Shown piece after piece: positions 39,078 to 48,634 of a stretch of DNA of 64,000 nucleotides (its first letter is position 1; each line of letters begins with the position of its first letter). Made by a program: the position numbers and the translations under genes. Below the pieces are notes generated by a model. It was not told the origin of the DNA and did not search any database. It saw only the letters and a program-made list of their open reading frames with translations. This DNA is from Porphyridium purpureum (lineage: Eukaryota; Rhodophyta; Bangiophyceae; Porphyridiales; Porphyridiaceae): NCBI GenBank assembly GCA_008690995.1, contig VRMN01000002.1:1984001-2048000 (forward strand), read 5' to 3'.

Positions 39078-40373
39078 ATGGGTCGACGTGTCGTGGTGAC
39101 GGGTATCGGGCTAGTCACCCCGCTTGGGAATGACTTGTCCACTGTATGGCGCTCCTTAGCCGAGCTACGGCACGGCGTGCGTCCAATCGATTCGTTCGAA
39201 TGCTCGCACTTGCCCGTGCGCATTGCGGCGCACGTGAAGGAGCGCGCGGACTGCTCCGCGTTCAAGAGCATACAGCGGGACACGCCTGACTTCATCCGCT
39301 TCGCACTTTGCGCGGCGCGCGACGCCGTCGCCGACGCACAATGCCTGGACGAGATGCGGCGTGAGCCTACCCGCGCGGGTGTCGCAGTCGGCGTCGGCAT
39401 GTCGTCGATTCCGGAAATTCTCGACGCAAGCAGGCTGATCGAGTCGGCACCTAGGGGTTACAGAAAGGTGACGCCGTACTTTGTGCCTCGCGTTCTGCCG
39501 AATCTAGCTGCCGGGCATGTCGCAATCGAGTTCGGCTTGCAGGGTCCGAATCACGCAGCTTCCACAGCATGCGCGGCAGGCGCCCACGCAATTGGGGATT
39601 CGTTTCGGATGGTCAAGTATGGCGACGCCGACATCATGCTGGCCGGTGGCTCAGAAGCCGCCATTAACGCCGTGTCAATCGCCGGGTTTACAAAGATCCG
39701 TGCGCTGGCGTCCAGCTTCAACGACGCGGCCATGTGCGGGCTAGCGTCGCGACCCTTTGATGTTAAACGTGAAGGGTTTGTGATGGGTGAAGGCGCAGGC
39801 ATCCTCGTGCTAGAGGAGCTCGACAGCGCAAAAGCTCGCGGTGCGCGCATCTACTGCGAGCTCGTAGGGTATGGAATGAGTGGGGACGCGTACCACATTA
39901 CGGCACCAAGCCCACAAGGCGTAGGGGCACGACAAGCCATGCTCGCTGCCATGCGCGAAGGCGGCGTGTCTTGCGGCGACGTCGGGTATGTAAATGCGCA
40001 TGCCACATCCACACCACTGGGCGACGAAATCGAAGGTTCTGCGATTGCGCATGTATTCTACGGTAGCGACGAGAAGAAGCAAGCGCGTGAACAGTCTGGG
40101 TCGCCGCTCTATGTATCGTCGACGAAGGGGGCAGTAGGCCATCTACTTGGTGCCGCTGGTGCAGTGGAGGCTGCCTTCACGTGCATGGCACTCCACACGA
40201 AGCAGGTTCCTCCGACGCTCAATTTTGAAGAGTCCGACGTGGTGTACCCATTCGAAATCGTGGCCGGCGCCGCGCGAACTGTAGCGCTGCGTGTCGCGCT
40301 AAGCAACTCATTTGGGTTTGGAGGCACGAACGCAAGCTTGTGTATGAAGCACTACGAGAGTGGCACCGCTTGA
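39078..40373 (+). CDS. Beta-ketoacyl-ACP synthase, mitochondrial OXSM type
   Basis: Condensing enzyme of type II fatty acid synthesis, 431 residues. Catalytic triad Cys-165 (STACAAGAHA), His-308 (NAHATSTPLGD) and His-355 (GAVGHLLGAAG). The N-terminus enters the fold at once (MGRRVVVTGIGLVTPLGND). Several stretches, VTPYFVPRVLPNLAAGHVAI and GPNHAASTACAAGAHAIGDS, are nearer to animal and fungal mitochondrial KAS than to plastid KASII. No obvious leader is present, so a mitochondrial site rests on sequence type only; a missed short upstream exon could supply a leader. Mitochondrial KAS makes the octanoyl precursor of lipoate. Head-to-tail with NEMF, 85 bp apart. Confidence 0.9.
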   Translation: MGRRVVVTGIGLVTPLGNDLSTVWRSLAELRHGVRPIDSFECSHLPVRIAAHVKERADCSAFKSIQRDTPDFIRFALCAARDAVADAQCLDEMRREPTRAGVAVGVGMSSIPEILDASRLIESAPRGYRKVTPYFVPRVLPNLAAGHVAIEFGLQGPNHAASTACAAGAHAIGDSFRMVKYGDADIMLAGGSEAAINAVSIAGFTKIRALASSFNDAAMCGLASRPFDVKREGFVMGEGAGILVLEELDSAKARGARIYCELVGYGMSGDAYHITAPSPQGVGARQAMLAAMREGGVSCGDVGYVNAHATSTPLGDEIEGSAIAHVFYGSDEKKQAREQSGSPLYVSSTKGAVGHLLGAAGAVEAAFTCMALHTKQVPPTLNFEESDVVYPFEIVAGAARTVALRVALSNSFGFGGTNASLCMKHYESGTA

Positions 40374-40527
40374 CTAGGCAGCACGTATGATGATGTAAAT
40401 GTTTATAAGACATGAACCGCATTAATCAGCAAGTAGGCACACAGCAGCTCGACAGCATGATAGGTCGCTGCACCTTGCGCGAAAAGGGCACTAAAAGCTT
40501 TTATCGAGCAGCACCCGTGCATTGTTG

Positions 40528-41259
40528 CTACAGCCGCTCGATGCACGCTTCAAGCTCCTCACTGCTGTAGACTCGAAACTCGCCTGTTTCAACCAGCGCG
40601 GCACCGATTTCGACGTTTGTCTTGTTCAGCTTTTCCTCCATCACTTGTTTGAGCGTGCGCAACGCAAGGACCTCGGCCTCCTGGAGCGTGAGAGTTTTGC
40701 TGAACGCTTCTTGCAGCGCAGTTTGGGCGCCTTCCGAGCCTGCGCCGATGGCCTTCGCGTCCCACTTGACATAGGTGCCGGATGGATCTGTGTGGATGAG
40801 CGACGGCTTGCCACCCACGTCGATTCCCGCGATGAGCAAGGCGACGCCAAACGGGCGCGACATGGCGTCCTCCTCTTTGCCGTCCTCACCAAACTGTAGC
40901 GCGAGATCGCAAATGGCTTGAGCACAGCTGTCGATCTGCATGGGCTCGTCGTACGTGAACCGATGGCTCTGTGTCTCGACGCGCGCGTGGTCGATGAGCG
41001 TGCGCGCATCCGCGGTGAGGCCGCTCATGGCGCATCCGATCTGCGAGTCGATGACGACCAGCTTCTCGACGGAGCGCGGCTCCAGCAGCGGCGACGTGAG
41101 TCTCTTCTCCACGGCCAGCACGACGCCCTGCTCGGTCTTGATCCCAATTGCCGTGGAGCCCAACTTGATCGCCTCAATCGCGTACTCCACCTGGAACAAC
41201 CGCCCTTCCGGCGAGAACGTGTTCACCCCGCGATCATACTCCGAGCGCGTCAGAAACAT
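40528..41259 (-). CDS. PSMA5: 20S proteasome subunit alpha-5
   Basis: 243 residues from ATG 41259; an upstream non-ATG extension was rejected because [20 protein letters not shown] is the exact family start. The alpha-ring signature [20 protein letters not shown] is present, followed by [59 protein letters not shown] is typical of alpha-5. No catalytic Thr, as expected for an alpha subunit. Upstream lies a long GA-rich leader on the coding strand. Confidence 0.96.
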   Translation of the reverse strand: MFLTRSEYDRGVNTFSPEGRLFQVEYAIEAIKLGSTAIGIKTEQGVVLAVEKRLTSPLLEPRSVEKLVVIDSQIGCAMSGLTADARTLIDHARVETQSHRFTYDEPMQIDSCAQAICDLALQFGEDGKEEDAMSRPFGVALLIAGIDVGGKPSLIHTDPSGTYVKWDAKAIGAGSEGAQTALQEAFSKTLTLQEAEVLALRTLKQVMEEKLNKTNVEIGAALVETGEFRVYSSEELEACIERL

Positions 41260-41261
41260 TC

Positions 41262-41395
41262 TTCCCTCCCGCACCAGCACATCCACAACCGCACCCTCTA
41301 CCCACCCCAATCACCACCCTTCTTCCTGCTTCCTCTTCCCCTCTTCCCCCGCCTCTTCCCCCCTCCCCTCTTATCAATCACTCCTCCATTATTAC
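41262..41395 (-). promoter_or_regulatory. Purine-rich (coding strand) leader of proteasome alpha-5
   Basis: About 130 bp nearly pure C/T on the plus strand, broken by short A runs, directly upstream of the ATG. Confidence 0.5.
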
Positions 41396-41845
41396 TGAGC
41401 GCTGCTTATGAAAAACCGCACACACGCGTGCCAGCAAGCTGCGCACAAAGGTAATGTACAGCGCGGGGTACAGTATGTCTTATCTTCCGCTGTTAGGGTT
41501 GCTGTTATCGTTCGCGAATCTCGCGCCGCGCCGTTTGTCGACAGCCGCCAGCCGGAAGAAGCACGAATGGCACAACCACGCTGAAGACATGCAGCTCTTC
41601 CAAGGGGCACTCGTCACCGACCGACAACGGCCAGAACGGTCTTGCCCTGCGTTGAGCTTCATGTGCGGCTGGTGTGTCACGCTCTTGCCGCGCGTGACTG
41701 GCACTCGCAGCTCCAACCAGTCGCGCTGACGAGACCACCGTTCTTATCGGTTTCCGGTTAGCCGATAAACCGATCTGCACCAGGTAGCTCGAAAACCGCA
41801 GGTGGGTACAGTGGAGGGAATCATAAATTGAAGCGGGCAGCGGCT
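41396..41845. promoter_or_regulatory. Spacer with both recurrent boxes
   Basis: Contains GTACAGTA at 41468-41475, GTACAGTG at 41806-41813 (both reverse CACTGTAC-like), TTATCGGTTT at 41744-41753 and AAACCGAT at 41767-41774. The last two are inverted to each other across CCGGTTAGCCGAT. A plus-strand frame at 41454-41729 has an ATG but no family feature; I do not call it. Such dense boxes 200-550 bp above proteasome alpha-5 suggest its promoter or an unseen small gene. Confidence 0.45.
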
Positions 41846-42859
41846 TTACGGTGCAATGGTAGCGCTGGGCGCTGAGTCGGCTGCGAGAAGTGAGCTGTAG
41901 GCGTCGTGCAGCGCGGACGTGGTGGTTTCAATGTCGCCCAGGAAGATCGTGTCGCGCCGGTGGTCAAAGTCGCCGACCATCTCCCGGTTGATGAGCACGC
42001 GCTTAATATTCTTGTCGATCAGAGATACGATGCCGGCCACCGGCATGACCTTCAGCGAGGTTCCCATCACAAACACAAAGTCCGCACGCTCCACGTCGTT
42101 TGGCAGCAACTCGTAAAAGCGATCAGGGAGCGACTCGCCGAAAAAGGTGATGTCTGGCTTGATAAACGCAGAGCACACGCCACACTTAGGGATGCGGATA
42201 GGCTCCGAGCGCATGTGCTCGAGAACCATGTCCATCCCGCACGGCTCGCGGCACGCAATACACGAAGCGCTCGCATAGCTGCCGTGCGCCTCCACAATCT
42301 TGTCGTCTCGAATTCCAGCCTTTCTGTCCAGTCCGTCGATATTCTGGGTGTACAGCCGAAGGAGCAGGCCCTGACGGTCCAGCAACTGCAAGAAGCGATG
42401 CGCGCACGTCGGTTGCAGGTCGTCCCTGTACAAATCTCTGGATAGTACATAAAAGGGCTCCGGATTCGTCCGAAAGTACGAGATGTCGAACACGTCCGTC
42501 GGGCTTTCGAGCTTGAACCTGCCCAGGTTCGCATACAGGCCTGTTTTCGGGGACCGAAAGTCGGGCACTCCAGCGGCCGTGCTGACACCTGCGCCCGCAA
42601 TCACAAGGATGTTCTTGTACTTTCCTTCATACAACTCCTGAGCAAGCGCATCGATCGCGGCATCTTGTCGCGGCTTTTCCGCCTTCTCCGGTGGCGCCTG
42701 TGGCGAATGCTGGACGCGTGTCTCATTGAAACCCACCTTTTCTAGCTCCGCCGCCAATGCGACGGAGTCGTCCACGCCGTCGCCCCCTCTCGAGCCGTCC
42801 TCGTTCTCATCGTCGGCATCGCCCACTTTGTCTTTTGGCGAGTTCCCACGGTCACTCAT
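41846..42859 (-). CDS. Class I sirtuin (SIRT2/SIRT3-like NAD-dependent deacylase)
   Basis: 337 residues from the first ATG (42859). An acidic N-terminal extension of about 90 residues precedes the catalytic core: ILVIAGAGVSTAAGVPDFRS (NAD site), YTQNIDGLDRKAG, the catalytic His in EAHGSYASASC, zinc ligands CIAC and CGVC, KPDITFFGESLP, and VMGTSLKVMPVAGIV. This combination is diagnostic of class I sirtuins. No mitochondrial leader appears at this start, so cytosolic or nuclear SIRT2-like action is more likely. The frame stays open upstream past 43000 without an ATG. Confidence 0.93.
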   Translation of the reverse strand: MSDRGNSPKDKVGDADDENEDGSRGGDGVDDSVALAAELEKVGFNETRVQHSPQAPPEKAEKPRQDAAIDALAQELYEGKYKNILVIAGAGVSTAAGVPDFRSPKTGLYANLGRFKLESPTDVFDISYFRTNPEPFYVLSRDLYRDDLQPTCAHRFLQLLDRQGLLLRLYTQNIDGLDRKAGIRDDKIVEAHGSYASASCIACREPCGMDMVLEHMRSEPIRIPKCGVCSAFIKPDITFFGESLPDRFYELLPNDVERADFVFVMGTSLKVMPVAGIVSLIDKNIKRVLINREMVGDFDHRRDTIFLGDIETTTSALHDAYSSLLAADSAPSATIAP

Positions 42860-43019
42860 GGTGCCCGACGCAGTGCCTGATTTCGCATGCGAGACTCGTG
42901 CCCAACGTTGCCGAGCTGCACAAGTGCCCTTTGGTGGTGGAATGGATGAATTGCGCTTGGACTCGTGTGTGTGTGTCTGTAAGTGTGTGTTTTTTATTCG
43001 TCTACTTGATTGTTTGGCG

Positions 43020-43520
43020 CTAGAGCAGAATGCGCGACCAGCCGCGGGTTCCAGTGGCCATTTCAAACAACTCGGCCGGTTCTAGGCGGCGCACGCGATC
43101 CAGACTCAACGGGTGCGGAGGTCTGGCGGAAGCCCTAGGAAGGACAATTCTTCGATTCGGAGCATTCTGGCTGGATAGCTGATGTTCAGGTACCGCAAGG
43201 GATAAGGGGGCCGTCCGCTGCCTTTTTGAGAGTACTTGATGCAGCAGCGAAGCCCGGGGCGGCTTTGAGATTCCTTGCAACGTGCGCGAGACGGCACTCT
43301 TTGTCAATGCCGCTGCTCCTCTCTCACCCAATTCTCCGGGTGGCAATACAGACGCCGCCTTGTCACGCCGCTCCCCATTATCTTTCCCAGCAGCGGCCAG
43401 AAGTGCCCCCAGACTTGGCAACACCGGCAGATCTTTTGCTAAACTGTCGCTGCCCAATGCTGGCCTGTGCAGATCTACTGCTGCGTGCTGCCTTTCTCCC
43501 TCAATTGCAGACGCCACCAT
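43020..43520 (-). CDS. Small hypothetical protein, basic and disordered
   Basis: Not recognised. 166 residues from ATG 43520. Codon use and the steady open frame resemble the neighbouring genes, and competing frames are weaker. The protein is Leu/Ala-rich with basic patches (SKRQRTAP, NAPNRRIVLPRASA) and ends EPAELFEMATGTRGWSRIL, a short helix-like tail that could be a docking motif. No signal peptide or membrane segment. It lies 160 bp upstream of the sirtuin on the same strand. Confidence 0.5.
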   Translation of the reverse strand: MVASAIEGERQHAAVDLHRPALGSDSLAKDLPVLPSLGALLAAAGKDNGERRDKAASVLPPGELGERGAAALTKSAVSRTLQGISKPPRASLLHQVLSKRQRTAPLSLAVPEHQLSSQNAPNRRIVLPRASARPPHPLSLDRVRRLEPAELFEMATGTRGWSRILL

Positions 43521-44041
43521 CCTCACTTCCAGTCCAAACCGGCGTGCCTTCTCTCCTTCCGTGTGTCTACCGGTCCACGGCACACAAATCGTCACACGAT
43601 CGCAGCGAGTACCTGGTTCCTAGATTGAACGCGCTGTCCTTTCTTCCAATGCCGCAATGCAGGCTTCTGCTTTCCTTCTTGTCGTGCTCTGCGAGTTGAT
43701 GTATCGTCGACTTTTCTCCGCCCTCACATGCCACATCACGGCCTACTGCTCCGTTATATATCCTTTCTCTCTCTCTGTCCCTCGCGGGGCGTTCACGTTG
43801 CGATCGCAACAAGCCCACGGTACCATGTCCCGACGCGTGCGCGCCAACACGCCGCGTTCTCCTTCGCGCGAAAATGCAAAACATAAATAAAGATTAAAAT
43901 ATGCATTAAATATGGTTTAAATATTCGCTCCAGACATGAGAGTGTACCTTCATAGTGTACCCAAGAAGGATTCCGTCCAAAGCAAGAAGGGCGAGCGCTC
44001 ACGTACGCGTCGAGTGGCAGCAGAAGCAGCAGGGTTTGAAG
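43521..44041. promoter_or_regulatory. Divergent promoter region with TATA-like and AT-rich elements
   Basis: A TATATA element at 43754-43763 (GGATATATAA on the minus strand) and a strongly AT-rich stretch at 43877-43922 (ATAAATAAAG, ATTAAATATGG) stand out in a GC-rich window. They lie between the small unknown gene (minus) and the HDAC gene (plus). Confidence 0.45.
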
Positions 44042-45418
44042 ATGCTTGCGCAATCATACGGCCGCTGCGGGTTTGTATCTGGAGCGTCCTTGTCATGGGC
44101 TCTGGGAAGCTCTTCGAAATGGACCTCGTTTGTCATCCCGCGCCGCGAGCGCTCGAAAAAGGTAAGGCGGATCTTGCCGCCGTTGGAGCTGCTGCGTCGC
44201 GAGTTCGAAAAGAATATGTACGAAGAGGGGCCTCCGAAGGGGAAGCCGTTGACGACGGAGGAAGTCGCAGAGCATTTGAAGAAGGAAGCGATGAAGAAAA
44301 AGAGGGAGCCACCGCGGAAATTCACAGGAGCACCAGGGACGCGGCCGTATCCTGCGTACTTTTTCTACAATGATGAGTACCAGGTCGAATTGCCTGAGCG
44401 ATACCAGCGTTTCCCCATGAAAAAGTATGGCATGGTTCGCAGGAAGCTGCAGGATCCAAAGTACATGACACCCTTCCACGCAACTTTTACGCCGTCCTCG
44501 CTGGCCACGATGGGCGAGCTAAGTATGGCCCACTGCCCCGACTACGTGGGCAGGTATATCCGCGGGCAGTTTACTGAGGATGAGATAACCAAAAGCGGCT
44601 TTCCGTGGTCAGAGCAGCATGTCTTAAGATCGATGAGCACCGTGGGCGGGACACTGGACGCAGTGCGTGTTCTCGCCGCTCGCAGCACAGCGTTCGTGTC
44701 AGGCCACCTTGCCGGTGGGACTCATCATGCCGGGTATGCGAGCCCGGCGGGCTTCTGTATATTTAATGACTTGGCAGTAGCTGCCATTGTCGCGCAGCAG
44801 AGACATGGCTTCCGCAAGATTCTGATCGTGGACACCGACGTTCACCCGGGCGAAGGTACGAGCTTAATTTTCCGACACCTAAACGTGCGCGACATTTTCA
44901 CGCTGTCATTGCACTGCGCATCGAACATATTTGGTGAACAGCCTGTCAGTGATATGGACGTCGTGATACCGGACGGCTGCTTCGACGAACAATACTTGAC
45001 CATCCTGGCAAAGGCGCTCGACGCTGCGTGGCTCGCGTCAGAGCCAGAACTGGTGTTATTCCAGGCCGGCGTGGACATCGCGTATGTCGACCGCATCGGC
45101 CGCCTAAACATCAGCAGTGCGGGAGTGCTCGAGCGCACCCGCTACGTGTTGGACTATGCGCTGGACATGGACCGGTTCCGCTCCAAGCGGCTGGGCACAC
45201 CGCCGCGCGCCGTGCCCGTGGCGATCTGCATGGGTGGCGGCTATCCCAAGAACCCGGAAGAAAATTCTCCCGAATTTAAGGAGATTGTCAGCATGCACGC
45301 AGAAGTCTACCGACTTGCCGCCAAGCGCAATCGCATGGCGCAGCGCGAGTTCAAATGGGTGAATGGCACCACCGAGTACCTGACCCCTCCCAAGGAGGAT
45401 CGGTTCCTCTTGGTTTAA
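44042..45418 (+). CDS. Bacterial/cyanobacterial-type HDAC-superfamily deacetylase, probably organelle-targeted
   Basis: 458 residues from the first good ATG (44042). Residues 1-45 (MLAQSYGRCGFVSGASLSWA ... PRRERSKK) read as a targeting peptide, then a Lys-rich segment precedes the arginase-like fold. Catalytic motifs: SGHLAGGTHHAGYASPAGFC (tandem His), ILIVDTDVHPGEGT (zinc Asp and His), FQAGVD (zinc Asp) and GGGY (catalytic Tyr). Usual HDACs have DVHQGNGT; the P and E here are unusual but not ligands. The GTHHA...GFCIFND pattern and the AGVD context match cyanobacterial HDAC-family enzymes more than nuclear class I/II. Substrate could be acetylated protein, polyamine or metabolite. Confidence 0.82.
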   Translation: MLAQSYGRCGFVSGASLSWALGSSSKWTSFVIPRRERSKKVRRILPPLELLRREFEKNMYEEGPPKGKPLTTEEVAEHLKKEAMKKKREPPRKFTGAPGTRPYPAYFFYNDEYQVELPERYQRFPMKKYGMVRRKLQDPKYMTPFHATFTPSSLATMGELSMAHCPDYVGRYIRGQFTEDEITKSGFPWSEQHVLRSMSTVGGTLDAVRVLAARSTAFVSGHLAGGTHHAGYASPAGFCIFNDLAVAAIVAQQRHGFRKILIVDTDVHPGEGTSLIFRHLNVRDIFTLSLHCASNIFGEQPVSDMDVVIPDGCFDEQYLTILAKALDAAWLASEPELVLFQAGVDIAYVDRIGRLNISSAGVLERTRYVLDYALDMDRFRSKRLGTPPRAVPVAICMGGGYPKNPEENSPEFKEIVSMHAEVYRLAAKRNRMAQREFKWVNGTTEYLTPPKEDRFLLV

Positions 45419-45574
45419 ACGACTAAACGGTTTCTCTCAGCTGTACACCCGCAGCGTACTTTTCCTCAGAAGCAAACAAGCCGACTCGCGTGCGACACCA
45501 GCGCGGCGAAGCGCTCACCACAAGAGCCTGTGCAGGCAAGGGGGGTCCCGGGAACAGGAAGCGGCGAGGTCGTC

Positions 45575-48541
45575 ATGGCGGCGCCAATGTCTGCGCTGAG
45601 CAGCGCGGCGACAAGCATCTTCCGGCAGTCGCTCCAGGATCTGGTCAAGTCGATTCGCGCACATCGCCGCGATGAGCAGGCGTTCGTCGAGAAGAAGCTC
45701 GTGGAGATCCAGGACGAGTGCCGCTCCAGCGAGCCGGACGTCAAGGCAAACGCGGTGCTGAAGCTCACTTACCTGCAGATGTTTGGGCACCCAGCGGCGG
45801 GCGCGGCGTTCTGCGTGGTGGAGGTCATGTCGCGCGCCGAGTACACGAGCAAGCGCATCGGGTATCTGGCCGCCGGGCAGCTCTTCTCACCGTATACAGA
45901 CGTTCTGCTGCTCACAATCAACCAGTTCAAAAAGGATCTCACCAACGGGCGGCAGCTGGACTGTTCGCTTGCGCTTTGCACGCTCAGCAAAATCGTGACT
46001 GAGGAAATGGGTCGCGAGTGCTCCAATGATATCCTCACGCTGTTGAGCTCTTCCAGACCAGTCATCCGGAAAAAGGCACTGGTGTGCGCATACAAGCTGG
46101 GCCGGGTATGCCCGGAAGCCCAGGCGGTATACTTGCCGCGGCTACGGGACGCCATTGCTGATTCAAATCCGGCTGTCCTCTCGTGTGCCGTCAGCGTGCT
46201 GTGCGAAATGGCTGGCGACGACCCACAACTCGTGCTGCCGCTTGCGCCCTATTTGTATGAACTCTTTGGACTGGAACATAACAATTGGATGCGCATCAAA
46301 CTGGTCAAGCTGATGGGCATGCTTGCCGCGGTCGAACCGCGTCTCGCGAAAAAGCTTGTGAAGCCTCTTTCTGACTTGCTAAGCAGCACGTCTGCTAAAA
46401 GTCTGCAGTATGAATGTTGCCGCGCGGTTGCACGCAACATGGCGGCGTGCACAGAGGTTGTGGATCCGACGATTGATCGGATCGCCGACTTTCTGGAAGA
46501 CCGCGACCAAAACCTCAAGTATCTCGGTTTGGAGCTGCTTCTGCATATCTCTGCTCAGCACGCAAGCGCCGTGAAAAAGCACCAGCAGCTCATCCTGGAC
46601 TGCATTAACGACACAGATCTTGGCATCCGAATGATCGCGCTGCAGCTCACGCGCGTCTTTCTCACCCCAGTCAATGCGCGTGACATTGCAACCGCGCTTC
46701 TCGCGAAAATATCCGAGTTTGACGGCGTAGTTGCGGTGCCTGGAGGCGGCAGCGAAGGCGGCGGTGACGAAGGAAGTTTGCGGAAGTCAGGTCCAGACGA
46801 GTTCGGACACGGCCAAGGGGCACCTGCCACGCAAAATCTGTCGTGGTCGTCGTCTTTGTCCACTGGCGCCGAGGCCGGAATGGTTTCATTCTTTGACCAA
46901 GAGCACCGATTTCGCGATCTTGTTTGTGACCGATTGTTAGAAATCGGACAGTGCGTAAAGCAACGACCGGAGGATGATGGCGGGAGCAGCACCGGGAGCA
47001 AAATGTACTATCCTCTTCTTTCCTCGGCGGAAGATTTTGATTGGTACATTTCCGACGTTTTGAAGGGACTGATCCGCATGGGCGCCGGGCGGCTGTCGCA
47101 TCGCACCATGGGCACGATTGCAAAGCAACTGGAGGAAATATGCGCACGCGTCAATGTCGCAAGGGAGTCGGCTCTCCAAATTGCTTGCGAAGTACTCTCT
47201 GACTTTGTTGGGGACGAGATGTCGAAGGCATCTGCCCTTGCAGCTGCGTCACCCGTCGTGAGCGGCCATCGGGAGGGCGTAGACGCTCAGAACCAGTTCC
47301 ATGGTACAGACCCATCGATGGTGAAGGCGGGATTCATATCACATTCTGAGGCTGTAGTGGCTTCGTCCCTGTGGGTCTTGGGTGCACATGGAGCTCTTCT
47401 GTCGGAAGACTTTCTCTATGAGCTTATCGCCACCTTGTTGGCAGCGGATAGTCAGACTAACACATCTAATTCGCGTCTGCTGCAGTGCGGAATGCGCGTG
47501 CAGGCGTTTCTCATTTCAGCAACCATGAAACTCATCGTTGCCTTGTCGTTGTCATCTTCATCCTCCGCAGCCGTTGCTGCTGTAGAGGGTGCCCCGTCGT
47601 CGGCTCGTCTCGAACACTTGCTGTCGCTTGTGAGTCAGTTGCTGAAGAAGCTGCTTCATAGCAGTCACGCAGAAGTGCAAGAGCGTGCCAACCTATGCCT
47701 GGCGCTCTTGCAGCACGCGCGGGATACAGCTTCATTTGCAGAGCTGGAAGAGCTGTTTGTGGGTGAGTTTCGGCCTGTCGATTCGAGCATGCAAGGGCGC
47801 ATTCCCGCCCCAGACGGGCTCAATCTGGACGAGCCCCTTGCTGTCATTGAGGATGAAGAGGGAAAGCAGCTGCTATACACGAATGACCCAGAGACAGGCA
47901 CTCAATCGGAAACGTCGTTTGCGCAGGAACCCACAGAGCTTACGTACACGCCCGCTGACCCTGAAGCGTTCTGGGGCCCAGAAGGTGCTCCCGCGGCTGT
48001 GCTTGAGTCCACACGTTTGGCGGCACGGCACGCGAACGGCAAGGCACCGGTCTTGCTGACCTCAGGAAAGGGGACGAGAGCCGAGCAGCAAAGTCCCTTT
48101 TATCTGGGCTCGGGTTCCGGAGCGAGCAAAGGAACCGTTTCAAGTCCTAGTGAAGGTCTGCTGATCGATTTGAGCGGCGGTGGCGGCAGCGGCACACAGC
48201 ATGCTCCGTCTTTTGTAGGTCCAGGAGGGACTCGAGCTGCAATGTTTCAGGCCCGAGAAAGGTCCGAGTGGAACGATCACGATATAGCCTCCCCTATTGA
48301 ATTGATTCCAGAGGAACAGACCGACATCCTGTTGCCAGAGCCAGTGGTGCAGAAGGGAAGCTCTTCTGAAAAGTCCGCATCTGTGGTTGCCAAAAAATCA
48401 AAGGCCAAAAAGTCCAAGGCCCAGCATCCACCTGCCCGCGATGGGAGTTTGATCGACGTTGGTGACGCGCCATCAGAGCCCATGGGCGACAATACCGACC
48501 AGAAACCATCGCAGCGGACCGCAGACGATTTACTGTGGTGA
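45575..48541 (+). CDS. AP3D1: AP-3 complex subunit delta
   Basis: Large adaptor subunit for sorting from Golgi/endosomes to vacuole. 988 residues from ATG 45575 (the frame opens at a GTG at 45530). The trunk matches AP-3 delta closely: FRQSLQDLVKSIRAHRRDE, VKANAVLKLTYLQMFGH, EVMSRAEYTSKRIGYLAA, NDILTLLSSSRPVIRKKA, NNWMRIKLVKLMG and EPRLAKKLVKPLSDLL. HEAT-like helices extend to about residue 720 with Gly/Ser-rich insertions (about 390-430). The C-terminal 250 residues are a charged hinge with a KKSKAKKSKA tract; no ear domain is evident. Confidence 0.93.
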   Translation: MAAPMSALSSAATSIFRQSLQDLVKSIRAHRRDEQAFVEKKLVEIQDECRSSEPDVKANAVLKLTYLQMFGHPAAGAAFCVVEVMSRAEYTSKRIGYLAAGQLFSPYTDVLLLTINQFKKDLTNGRQLDCSLALCTLSKIVTEEMGRECSNDILTLLSSSRPVIRKKALVCAYKLGRVCPEAQAVYLPRLRDAIADSNPAVLSCAVSVLCEMAGDDPQLVLPLAPYLYELFGLEHNNWMRIKLVKLMGMLAAVEPRLAKKLVKPLSDLLSSTSAKSLQYECCRAVARNMAACTEVVDPTIDRIADFLEDRDQNLKYLGLELLLHISAQHASAVKKHQQLILDCINDTDLGIRMIALQLTRVFLTPVNARDIATALLAKISEFDGVVAVPGGGSEGGGDEGSLRKSGPDEFGHGQGAPATQNLSWSSSLSTGAEAGMVSFFDQEHRFRDLVCDRLLEIGQCVKQRPEDDGGSSTGSKMYYPLLSSAEDFDWYISDVLKGLIRMGAGRLSHRTMGTIAKQLEEICARVNVARESALQIACEVLSDFVGDEMSKASALAAASPVVSGHREGVDAQNQFHGTDPSMVKAGFISHSEAVVASSLWVLGAHGALLSEDFLYELIATLLAADSQTNTSNSRLLQCGMRVQAFLISATMKLIVALSLSSSSSAAVAAVEGAPSSARLEHLLSLVSQLLKKLLHSSHAEVQERANLCLALLQHARDTASFAELEELFVGEFRPVDSSMQGRIPAPDGLNLDEPLAVIEDEEGKQLLYTNDPETGTQSETSFAQEPTELTYTPADPEAFWGPEGAPAAVLESTRLAARHANGKAPVLLTSGKGTRAEQQSPFYLGSGSGASKGTVSSPSEGLLIDLSGGGGSGTQHAPSFVGPGGTRAAMFQARERSEWNDHDIASPIELIPEEQTDILLPEPVVQKGSSSEKSASVVAKKSKAKKSKAQHPPARDGSLIDVGDAPSEPMGDNTDQKPSQRTADDLLW

Positions 48542-48570
48542 TTCCCGCTCGCATAGTTGAAAGGAGAAAG

Positions 48571-48620
48571 CAAAACAAAACAAAAAAATAAAAAAATAAA
48601 AAAATAAAAAAAAATTAAAA
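48571..48620. repeat. A-rich tract (AAATAAA units) between convergent genes
   Basis: Runs of AAAAC then AAAAAAAT units in the 93 bp between the AP-3 delta and ELMO-protein stop codons. It may serve as poly(A) signal for AP-3 delta; no AATAAA consensus is otherwise obvious. Confidence 0.8.
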
Positions 48621-48634
48621 GAATCCTCGCTGAG

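Noticed and set aside
43226-43699. Plus-strand frame of 157 codons
   Set aside because: It competes with the minus-strand 166-residue frame, which has steadier codon use and a proper ATG and stop.
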